Shown one piece after another: positions 22,997 through 33,200 of a stretch of DNA of 64,000 nucleotides. The first letter of the stretch is position 1, and each line of letters begins with the position of its first letter. Source of the DNA: Burhinus oedicnemus. Taxonomy: Eukaryota; Chordata; Aves; Charadriiformes; Burhinidae. Under the pieces are notes generated by a model that was not told the origin of the DNA, did not search any database, and was given only the letters and a program-made list of their open reading frames with translations. Location: contig VFFE01007789.1 in NCBI GenBank assembly GCA_008921705.1, forward strand, positions 1,474,195 through 1,538,194. Reading direction: 5' to 3'. The position numbers were made by a program, and so were the translations under genes.

Positions 22997-24404
22997 AGTA
23001 CTTATTTCCAAAAAAAGATCCATCTCTTGGGATGTCTACTTAGCCCTAATTCAGAACAGACTCTCGATTCAACAGATTACCCTAAACAACCTAGTAAGAC
23101 ATTCATTTCTCAAAAATAAAAATGTGCCAAATGCATTCGTGTAAAGAACAAGATTTGGCATTTTTTTTCCTTCCAGAACAGAGATGATTTGAATCAACTG
23201 CTTTTCAGAACTGGTATGCCAGCAGACAAAATGGCTTTCTAAAGGATTTGAAATCTCCTTTTGCTATAACTAAAACCATGATAAAATGCTGAATGGAAAA
23301 GATACATAAAGTTCCAAATATAGCATTTTGGTGGGAAATTTCTTAAGCTTTGTTACAAATTTTATCTACCATGGTTATGAAAAAAACCTTCTCCTTTTCT
23401 GTGTATGTCAGGGTTTTTCTGCATCTGGCAAAACTGTTTAGTTAGAATTTTGTTGATGTTCTGACTCTGAGACCAAAAGCAGAATTAAGCAGGATTCAAA
23501 GATTTTTCTGCTTCCCAAACTAGTACAAAAGTCAAAAAGCCCTCAGAAGTCTGAGCCTGTTCTTTCTCTGAAAATTGATGCCTCCCATTTCAAGTTTTGG
23601 ACAGAAGAGGACATCACAGGGATGTTTTGGACACGTACCTGGAGGAAAGCCAAGGTCAGTAAAGGTTTTAGGGACTTGAGTTGCAACAGAGGGCAGGGGT
23701 GTAGGACTCAACATGAGAAAAAAAAACCACAAAAACAAACCAACCAGACAATAATGCCTTGCATCGCATAGAATTGTTTCTAGGACGTATTTAAGAACAA
23801 TACTCCCTGTTTGCATGCTTCACTGTTATCCAAAGGAGGGAGGCTCATTAAGGAGCCTGCTCTAGTTCCAATTTGTAATGTATTCATAGCTCTGAAATGT
23901 AATTTCAAGTACAGAGCTCGTTCAGAGAAGAGGGTGAATAAAAAGGCACTCTTTTTGTATGCTACAAAACCATATACACTTGTACAAACATCCAGAAATT
24001 AAAGGGAATCAGACCTGAAATTTGAGTAGCGACTGGTCTACGTGTTTTCAGAACATCTTGGTGACAACCTTTTGGAGAATTTTAATGGATGGCATCTTGA
24101 GCGATAACGGTCACAATTTGCAAAGTTCAGAAAGGGGAAAGGGAAAAGAGAAGCACCAAAATAAATATCATGGATCTCCAGGAGGCAGGTTTCAGTAAGC
24201 CCAGAGAATTGGCATGTAAGCTCTCATAAAAAATAAATACAAAACCAGAAAGAAACAGAATTGGATATTTCTCAAAGGCAAGGAAGAACTGAGAAGCCAA
24301 GTAACAAAATGGGATAAAACCTCCCAGGAGTCATTTACAGTAAGACCATTTGAGCCTGGTCCACTGTGTCAATGTTTCATTTCCCTTGGTCAATCTTCTA
24401 GTGA

Positions 24405-24463
24405 AACCAACCAACCACCAAAAAAAAAAAACCCAACAAAAAAACCCAACGAAAACCAAAACA
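24405..24463 (+). repeat. A-rich low-complexity tract
   Basis: Runs of A broken by CCC and CC (AAAAAAACCCAAC style). A similar tract lies at 42330-42360. Confidence 0.8.
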
Positions 24464-24599
24464 AGGGCAAGAGCAAGCAGGTAGCTAAAAATTAATCCTG
24501 GTGGTGAGAAGGTACCATTTTGAGCTAATAAGGTAATTAACAGTTTAAAGGCTACAATAAGTATTTTCAAAATGGAAATCTCAGGTATTTAGAAAATTG

Positions 24600-25551
24600 G
24601 CTCTTTTTATCTCAAAACAATTAACCTTTGAGAACTGGTAGAAATTACAGAAGACTGAAAAACGGCAAATACAGTGCTAAACATTTAATGTGGTGCATGT
24701 GAGAATTCAGCTCCAGGAAAAACAGGGGAGTCTTTTAAAGCCTATAAGGACAAAAGGATCTGAGTAATATCCCATTTGGATTTGTTGAGAACAAATGGGG
24801 TATAAGCAATCCAATATCTTTTGGGGAGAGTATTATAAGCCTTGTGGATAATGGACAAATCTTGATTTTAATAAGGCTTGTCTTTATTTCACGTGAGAGT
24901 CTGACAAACTGGGGAAACAAGTCTTTGATAAAACCAGTAAAAGGTAAGTGGAAAACTCTGAGTTTTTATTATTGATGCTCTGTCAAGACGAAAGTTGGGC
25001 TGTATGTAGGACACCAGGTTCTTCTACCTGCTCTGGAGCCATTGCTTCTCTGTATTTCAGTTAGCAATCTACACAACAGAACTGAGACCAAGCTTATCAG
25101 ATTTTTCGGGAGTCTACTGTGTTGGAGGACAAGGCAAGAACTGAAAATGATCTGAGAAACCGGAGATAAGGAGTAGAAAAGCAGAATCCCATTCAACAGG
25201 AAGAAGTGCAAAGTACTGCACCTAGTAAGTCACACTTGTTCCAGACAGTCATATATTAGCTCTGTCCTCTGTGGAAGGGATGTATGGGTGTTACTTTGCA
25301 TCACAATCAGAATGCAACTCATTGATGTCCTACTGCTAGGAAAAGACAAGCACTATACTTGCAGAGAAACAAAAAGCTAGCTTATAAAACACAGTGGAAG
25401 AATTATTTCACCTGAGACCGAGAACATTATTTGAATTCTTGACACTATACTTCAAGAAATTTGTAGATCATTTGGAAAAAGTTCAAAGGGAAGCAGTATA
25501 AATGATTTGAGATTAAATATAAGTAGATTTTTAATCAATGGCTTAAGAGCA
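24600..25551 (+). mobile_element. Ancient CR1-like LINE, left part
   Basis: Heavily diverged plus-strand CR1-type sequence. Recognisable islands include 'GAAATTACAGAAGACTG' (24640-24656), 'TGCAAAGTACTGCACCTA' (25207-25224; the KCKVLHL block of ORF2) and 'TTGGAAAAAGTTCAAAGGG' (25472-25490; the LEKVQR block). The frame is destroyed by many stops and indels. It is interrupted at 25552 by a solo LTR and resumes after it, so it predates that insertion. It is older than the other CR1 copies here. The subfamily cannot be set by eye, and the 5' limit is uncertain. Confidence 0.6.
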
Positions 25552-25814
25552 CGTCATGGTTTCAGCTGGGATAGAGTTGACTTTATTACCGGCAGCTGGT
25601 ATAGTGCTACATTTTGGATTTCGTATGGGACTAGCGTTGATAGCACAGTGGTAGTTTTGGTTGTTGCTTAGCAGTCAAGTACTTTTCTGTTCTTCGTACC
25701 ACCCTGCCATTAAGTATGCTGGGAGTGCACAAAAAGCTGGGAGGAGACACAGCTGGGACAGCTGACCCCAAGCTGACCAAAGGGATATTCCATACCATTT
25801 GATGTCATGCTCAG

Positions 25815-25822
25815 TATATAAA
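25815..25822 (+). promoter_or_regulatory. TATA box of solo LTR 1
   Basis: TATATAAA within 'GCTCAGTATATAAAG', at the expected place in the LTR, about 265 bp from its start. Promoter activity is untested. Confidence 0.8.
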
Positions 25823-26016
25823 GTTTAGGGAAGATGAAGGGAAGATGAAGGAAGGAGGGGGACATTTGGAGTTATGGTGTTTTGTCTTCCCAAGTTACCG
25901 TTATGCATGATGAAGCCCCGCTTTCCTGGAGATGGCTGAACAACTGGCTGCTGATGGGAAGTACTGAATTAATGCCTTGTTTTGTTTTGCTCACATGCAT
26001 GGCTTTTGCTTTACTC

Positions 26017-26022
26017 ATTAAA
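26017..26022 (+). promoter_or_regulatory. Polyadenylation signal of solo LTR 1
   Basis: ATTAAA in 'CTCATTAAACTGTCTTTATC', about 200 bp after the TATA box, as expected for the R region of this LTR family. Confidence 0.75.
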
Positions 26023-26151
26023 CTGTCTTTATCTCAATGCTTGAGTTTTCTCACTTCTACTCTTCTGATTCTTTTTGCGATCCCACTGGGGGAGGAGGGA
26101 GAGCGAGCAGCTGTGAGGTCCTTAGTTGCTGGCTGGGGTTAAAGCACAACA

Positions 26152-26590
26152 GAGCATCAGGACAGGAACTATACTTCCCATGGTACTCCACAACTTAGAA
26201 AATAAAGCTGAAAGAAATGGAGATGCTTAAAGGAGATAAATTTTTTTTAAAGGGCAGAACATATAGAAATGGTCTTCAAGTACATGAAGTAGAATATGTT
26301 CTCCACCTTCATTGTGGATAGAGCAAGAAATGGTAGGCCTAAAGTACAAAAAGAGGGGAAAAAATAGACTAGACAATGTTTCCTAACAATAGAAATAGCA
26401 AAGTCATGGAACAGATTGCTGAGAAAGATGGTATAGTTTTCAACACCAGAAGTCTTTGCAAAGAGGCTGGGAAAACAAAACCAAACCCAAACCTGCCCAA
26501 AATGACATAGATACGCTTTGGCTCAGGAAAGTTAGGTGATCTGTAAAGTGTCTTTCATTTCTTTTTCTAGGATTTAGGGAAAAGTGTGTT
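26152..26590 (+). mobile_element. Ancient CR1-like LINE, right part and 3' end
   Basis: Continues the element interrupted by solo LTR 1. Islands are 'GTCTTCAAGTACATGAAG' (26272-26289; FKYMK of the ORF2 tail), 'TGTGGATAGAGCAAGAAATGG' region at 26313-26333, 'TCATGGAACAGATTGCTGAG' (26404-26423; HWNRL-equivalent) and 'AATGACATAGATACGC' near 26500 in the 3' UTR. The 3' end falls near 26580, only a few bases before solo LTR 2. Confidence 0.65.
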
Positions 26591-26688
26591 AGGGACTGTC
26601 ATGACCAGGGCGAGGACATTAAAGTTTCAATCACCTAGTCGGAATTAAGGCACAAACTAGACCAGATGTTGAAAACCCACTGCAACTA

Positions 26689-26694
26689 TTTATT
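26689..26694 (-). promoter_or_regulatory. Polyadenylation signal of solo LTR 2
   Basis: AATAAA on the minus strand (TTTATT on plus), about 190 bp downstream of the LTR's TATA box. Confidence 0.78.
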
Positions 26695-26715
26695 TAAGAA
26701 CAACTTGAGTGTGCG

Positions 26716-26770
26716 AGATAGAAGGAAAGAAAGAAAGGAAGAAAGAAAGAAAGAAGGAAGGAAGAGAGAG
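26716..26770 (+). repeat. (GAAA/GGAA)n microsatellite inside solo LTR 2
   Basis: About 55 bp of GAAA and GGAA units ending in GAGAGAG, flanked on both sides by GTGTGC. It lies in the transcribed segment of the LTR and has probably grown since insertion. Confidence 0.92.
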
Positions 26771-26878
26771 TGTGCAAGCAGGTAGTCACCACCCATGGAT
26801 CCAGCAACATCTCATTGCTCCTCTTCACCCAGGGTGTTGTAGGTGGCAGGAGCTCCCTGGTTAGTCTGTTTGGCCCCC

Positions 26879-26885
26879 TTTTATA
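26879..26885 (-). promoter_or_regulatory. TATA box of solo LTR 2
   Basis: TATAAAA followed by GGGGGCC on the minus strand, about 350 bp from the LTR start. Promoter activity is untested. Confidence 0.82.
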
Positions 26886-27241
26886 CTTTCGGCCCTTGGG
26901 GCAGTAACCTTCATTTGCATTCAAAGTGTGGTGGGGTGGTTCTGGGCTGTGGTTAACTTGGCACTTGAGTGGTAAGTGCTAGGGGGTCACACAGGGGTCT
27001 TTCGCCCCCCAGCTCACAGTGTGCTACTCAACCCTTCAAGCCTCTGCAGGCACACTCCATAGTTGCCACCTAAAATTCCCTGCCAACAGCAACGAGGAGG
27101 TCAGCAGGGTCCTGCCTACACAGCGCCAAAAACAGCCCCCTACTCCGCACACCTCCAACCAACAGTTCTCTGTGGTCTCCGGTGCAAGTGGCGCACAAGC
27201 AGGGTGTGAAGCAAAGTCTCAGTTCAGAGTCCCACAGGGAC

Positions 27242-30200
27242 TGCCGAATCACACTTAATTAAGCTGCATGCGTACGTAAACCTGTAATACCAAAAGTACT
27301 TCAGAATGAAAAGTAATTTTCCCATTGGATTTATTTAGCTACTAAAACAGAGACAACAGAAATACTGCAACAGCAACCAAACCTCAGTGTATTAAAACCA
27401 TATATCTGCCAACAAACCTGCAAGGGTTTTCTTTTTCACCTTTAAATGTATTGAAAAATATGTCAAATGCTAGCAAACTGTAAGCATATTCTAAAAGCAA
27501 ACCAGTAAGTAATCTACAATAAATTGTATTCACTCAATATACAGACAGACTTCTACTCTAATTCCTTAGAGCTAGAGTCTTCCAACCATAAATTCATTGC
27601 TCCTGCAGGATATCAATAGCTAAATATTTTCTGTAGTCTCTTCAACACTGTTTGGAACTAGCCCCATTTTGGAGAAAAACAGTGCAAAAAGTCTTCTTTA
27701 GTGAGGACCTGGAAAGCTCCTTCCTACTCTTGGACTCTTTGTCTAACCAGTTCTCCTAAATTGTGCTGAAAGCTAAAAATATCACACTGACAACATTGAA
27801 TATTAAAAAGGAATTAGGTGGTGGGATTTGGCTGCACTGAGAAAGAGAATTACCTATCACCAAACAAGTTTAAGGGGATTACAGAAGAGTGGGAAAGTCT
27901 TACAGCACTCCTGTGAAACAGGCACTGGTTTTAGGTGTTGTGCAAGAAAAATACTGCTTTATGATTAACAGCCTACAAGCAATTCCATGTGTTTTTAAGA
28001 ATGAAGTCTAGAAGAAAAATCATGCTGACTTTCAAATTTGAAAGTCATTAGGCCTTTTGAAAATCATTAAATTACGGCTTCTAAGCAAGCTACAGAGACT
28101 GTTTAGAAACAGCCATTTTGCTTTGATACCAGATGAGGATTTCCTTGGTATATTTTTAGGTTAATTCATATTTATTGGATTTAGTTCTTTTACAAATATG
28201 TCAAGACTTAATTTTACTATAAATATCTGCGATGAGGACATAGGATTGCAAAAAGCTGTATCCAAGAAAACAAAATACTGAACTCCTAACCAGCAGGTCT
28301 GATCCCAGTCCGGAGCTACGCATCATAAGAGTAGCAGATACATTGACATTGAGTTGCTGGATTTTTTTGAAGCAGACATGCTCTTTGCCCTCTAGGTCCC
28401 AAAAGGAGGTAAAGCACAAAATTTACTCCACATGCCATTGGGAAAAATGGAAAACATGGATAAAATTAAATTTAATGTAAACAGTGCACAGTGTCTGGAA
28501 ATTTTTAGTGCAAACCTGTGTCTGATAAAACTATCTGTATTTCCCTTCCTTCTATTACAGTCTATCAGTCATTTTTACCCCAATGATAATGTTGAGACAG
28601 AATGATTAGGTTTTGCAACTCAAGTTACACAAGCAGCCCAATACAGGTGCGATCATATACGAGAGAGGTAAGAAAAGTCAATCACTCGAGACTGCAACTA
28701 AATTAAACTTCTCATGACTCAAATACCATTCTGGTGTTTTATCTTCTTGCAGCAGAAAGTACTTTAGCCTGTAATATTAACCTCCCAGTGCTGCAACTCG
28801 TCCAAGTTAATTGGAAAATGAAATCCTTAAGCTGGCATCATTGAAAAACAAAATATCTTGGGCTATTTCAATGTCAGCATTATACAATTCTATTCTTTCA
28901 TTAACTTTGAAGAGCAAAATAGTTGATTTTATATCCATTTCAAACTCTACTACGTGTACTTTAGCTGCAGTAATAAACATTGTGAAGTGTTCAATTTTCT
29001 ATTGTTTTCAGAAAGAGAAATTATTTGTTCTTTAATTCTTAACAGCGGACCCCAACATCACAACAGTGAGAGTGAAAGGAAATACTACATTACTTTTACA
29101 GTTGACATACAATAACACAAATGAAACTTTTTATTTTTTCTACTGGTAAAGTGTTATGCAGACCACATCATCTATCACCCTATGTCCCCAGGACTCTAGC
29201 AAAGGATTTCTATCTTTGTTCAAATTAAGGAAGTATTTTTTGAATCATATGCCTGTACAAATAAATAAAGTATGATTTTCCCCTTTGAGGAAATCTCCTT
29301 AGCTACTAAGGCTGACTTCACTTTAGAAATCTCACAGATCTGTAACAAAATACATTTCAGATTAGTTTAGTCCTTCCCTCATATTTTGATCTCTGGTCCT
29401 CTATTGATGAGAAAATGTCAATTCGCAGTTGACTCTGAGTAAATCTTACTTCACACCAGGACGAGTTAGTGCCAACCTCACATTTTGAAGTTGGTGTGTT
29501 CTTGCACTTGATAGTTACTGCAGAGTTGAAGTCAACTTCAACATCAGCTGCAATTTTCATGTATTCTCAAATACTTGTGATAAATACGACTCTGACTCAA
29601 GACAAGGAATTAGCCTCCTCCTTACATATTAATGAAGCAAATTTCTTTCCCTCACCCCTCTGCATCAGGTCTTTAAACAGATTAGGTTTGCAATGTGGAC
29701 TCAGTCTTCTGTTTCCAGTCTCAGGTGTCTATTTTACAGACACTATTGAGTGTACAGAGAGAATGGTTGGGGTAAAACCAGGAAATATTTCTTTGGCTGA
29801 CGTGAAAAGCCATTCATTTTTAATTGACCGAGAAATCCAATAATTTTTAAGGCTCTTGTTATGCTTGAAGTACTTTTTAATTCTGTGCGCAAGGGCCCTG
29901 TCCATTAATTTTTTTCTCATTGCATGAAGAGTTGAAAACAATAAGTATCATATTCACTGCTTCTGGCTTAAAGCCTTATCTGACTTTACATAATGAAAAA
30001 TTAAAAAAGCAAAAAAACCCCAAAACCCACACAAAGCTGCTCTTCTTTTTATATATAGTATGATAATTCAGAAATACTAGAAAATTAACAACTCAAGGGA
30101 AAAAGCCATCCATGATTGATCCCAATGTATTCTTATGAAGAAACAGAAAGCCTGTCAGAGCCTGAAGTGCAAAGTTCATCATTTTGATTTTGACTTCATT

Positions 30201-33200
30201 CCCTCAACACTGATTATCACTAATGACTGTCCCAGTGTTATGCTCAACAGATGAATAGTCATCCCTGTGCCAAAATATTTTGCTGAGGATCACGGTCTAT
30301 GCTACAACACTAACTTCTGCACTAGCTCACTCTCATGCATACACACTCCCAGAATGCCTCCATCTCGCACGTAGCATTCTTGTGCTCTGATTCAAACCAC
30401 ATCCCTCTGAGCATCAACATAGATACAAAAGTCTATAGAGACCACAGTATTACAGGATCGCTGCATTTCCATAAGTAGGAATCATCAATATGATTTTAAA
30501 GCTACAGTTACATTTTTTCAGCATAGGAGGACATTGTGTAACTTGATACAATGCGAAGACTTGGTTGTGCATAGGGAAAACTTTCTACTTCCAGGGGATG
30601 AAGTTTTTGATGGAAGACTCTTTAAGAGCTGAGAAGCTTACAGAATCCAGACAATGCCAGAAACATCATGCTAATGGTTGGTGCATGCAATTTGTACATA
30701 GAAAAGTTGTAGGAAAGAATCTGAATTCCACCTCTATCAAGCAGCAATGCAGTAGAAGGCTGAAGTGAGAAGTATTGGAGGAAGAAATCACTTGTGCTTT
30801 TTCATCTCTGTGAACACTGTGATGAAGAATAGTGTTAATTCAAAGGAAAAGGTCAAGATAATATCTTCTTTTATCTCACCAGAGCATACACTGCTTTCCA
30901 GGGGAAAACTCTTATTCCAGAATACATTAACAGCAATAACACTGCTATACACAAATTAATTTTATCATTTTATTTTCACATGAAGTTATTAAAAAGAAAG
31001 GAAATCTATGAAAAAGTGAATCCTCTGTTACAAGAATCTGACTCTTAATTCCAAAAAGACTGTAAATTCCACCTTATATTTATCCTGGTAGAGCAAAACT
31101 CCTCCCTGCAGCTCGATTGGTGTGAATACCTGCACTAGTGTCAGGGCAATTACACCTCTGTTTCATTGAATAAAATTCCTTCCTATATTTTTTTCACCTC
31201 AAGTTACCCAAAAGAAAACTATCCGATAGAAAAAAATGAGTGAAACATGTGATCGAGACAGGCTAGATATACAGACTCTGAAGATAAATTAATTGAAAAA
31301 GAGGTGGCTTTGAATTACTTGTGAGGGAGAAGGTTACATAATAAGCAATTTATTTATTTTAATCAAATTGTCATAGCTAAAGAATAAACTTGCATTAGTA
31401 ACTATTTAATATGTTTGAACAGAGATAAAAGAAATATTAAAACTGCATAATGTTTGGAGGTGTTCCTTCAAAAAGTAAAACCCACCTTTAACAAGGTGAA
31501 AGACAGCAAATTTAAAAAATACAGGATTTATGATCCGAATTTATCATAATGTCAAGGTAGACCCCTTCACTAAAATCACAGCATAGTTGGATCTTTTGCC
31601 CTACAGCCCTACTTCTTCCATTACTAAGGACTGATTGCCTGTACCACGAGCCCAGATGAGTTACACATAACCTATAAAGAAAAGGTTTAATTACCACTGT
31701 TCACAAGAACTATTACTCAGACCTCATTCAGCACCTACAGCTTCTTGCAGCTGTGGAAGAACCAAGACGAACAGTAACACCAAGGAACCAGAATCTTACA
31801 CAAGTATAAAAAAAATACTGTATCCTGCCTGTTGGAGTTTTGTCTATCTAAAATTCATCAAGTACCATATATTGAACCCAGAATTACATCAGTGGAGACA
31901 ACTGATGCTGATGTCTCACCTGTTAAGTAGCTTGCCATAGAGAAAACCCCAACAATGTTATCCCAGAACAGAACTGGAAAAAAACTAAGCTAAACTAACT
32001 TGCTCACTCACATACAAAGACAGAAAATCACCATATTTTAAGAGCCTAATGATGACAGAGTGAAGCTACAAGGATTTAAACCTACAGGATGCAAAAGAAA
32101 GCATTGGGATTTAGGTGCTCATCTTTACTGAGGGTTAACCAGTGACATATTTCAAACATCTTGCAGTCCACACAGACATCTTTAACCCCTTTTCACTTAA
32201 CTTTATCCTTAACTTTTAACTCAAACCGGCCAGCCTCTCACTGACGTAGACCAGTGTTCAGCCTGGCACGAGCCTGTAGTCCACATAATATTACTACACT
32301 GCTCAGACACACTTTACATCACAGCTTCTCTTTTAGTCACTTTCATGTTTGCTGTCACACAGGTAAATTTGAATCAAGACCACAGCAAACACACATTGCA
32401 AGCTATAAAATCAATTAAAAGAAAAACATTACCTATAAGGGTGAGAAGCCCACTCAAAACTAGGGCCAAAGTAAACAAATTTAGCCTTACTTCATGCTTC
32501 CTGACCCACAGCCCTCTCTTCCTGGGATCAAAGCCATTGTCTTAGCCACAGTTCCTTCTCTTCCCTTGGCAGTGGGCCCTAATTTCTTGATAGATCCCAG
32601 CTGCTTTGATCTTCTCTCCTTTTAACTCATTCCTCCCCAGAACTGCAGCAGTAATGACACAAATGGGGAGGGTTTGTTATTCACATCTGACAAAACTGGT
32701 TCCAAGTACCCTTTTAATAAACAGAAGATAAATAAACATCATAGCAAAGGAATATAGGAAAACTTCCAGAATATTTTAGTGTAAGTGGACCACTCTAAAC
32801 TCTGAGAGGTCAAAATCTCTGAAAAGCAGCATTTTACATAAATCTGGATAGAGGGAGCCCATATTGGCTTAATTCAGCAGTCAGAAGTTTCTAGAGCAGC
32901 TATTTTCCCTTCTTTTTCCCCAGCCCCCCCCCCAGCATTATTATTAATAGCAGAGATGGCTTGTCTAGCCCACTCCTTACTTTGCTGTCCCTCCTCTGGC
33001 AATTGGGATAGAGACACAGAGAGAGGCAAAAGGCAGGGGGAGGATTTTCTTGTTTCTATTTTCACAGCTTAAGGGGTAGTTTGGGATTCAGAACAACATA
33101 AACAGGCAAAAACCAAGAACAAATTACACATGCAAACTAACTTAGACTCTGAAATTAAGACAAGAGTTGCTGCAGTACATGTCATGTGGAGAGGCAGAAT

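Larger units (their letters stand above)
21594..24599. other. Unique non-coding sequence
   Basis: No gene is recognised. It contains (AAT)n-like sequence near 22055-22075, a poly(A) at 22978-22996, and A-rich low-complexity DNA at 23709-23750 and 24405-24463. The last part, from about 24100, may be the far 5' end of the ancient CR1 that follows, but similarity is too weak to claim. Confidence 0.55.
25552..26151 (+). mobile_element. Complete solo LTR 1 of an avian endogenous retrovirus
   Basis: A 600-bp LTR flanked by the perfect 5-bp target-site duplication GAGCA (25547-25551 and 26152-26156). It starts CGTCATGGTTTCAGCTGGG (the canonical TG has become CG) and ends ...AAAGCACAACA, keeping the terminal CA. 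Landmarks are GGGACAGCTGACCCCAAG in U3, a TATA box at 25815-25822, and ATTAAA at 26017-26022. There is no internal retroviral sequence, so two LTRs recombined and left one. An 11-bp tandem (GGGAAGATGAA twice, 25828-25849) lies just past the TATA box. It sits inside the ancient CR1. The 5-bp duplication fits ERVL-like or some class I elements; the exact family needs a repeat library. Confidence 0.93.
26597..27236 (-). mobile_element. Complete solo LTR 2 of a second endogenous retrovirus
   Basis: A 640-bp LTR on the minus strand with a perfect 5-bp target-site duplication GGGAC (26592-26596 and 27237-27241). Read on the minus strand it begins TGTGGGACTCTGAACTGAG and ends ...CTGGTCATGACA, so the TG...CA termini are intact. 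It carries TATAAAA (26879-26885) and AATAAA (26689-26694). A purine-rich microsatellite lies between them, inside the part that would be transcribed. No internal viral sequence is present. It is unrelated to solo LTR 1 in sequence. Confidence 0.92.

Noticed and set aside
23640..23740. Minus-strand segment with a CAG/GTACGT donor
   Set aside because: The acceptor side is a low-complexity T-run complementary to A-rich filler, and the peptide is not recognised.
29469..29843. 124-codon open frame on the plus strand
   Set aside because: No recognisable motif, and a minus-strand frame overlaps it. Treated as chance.
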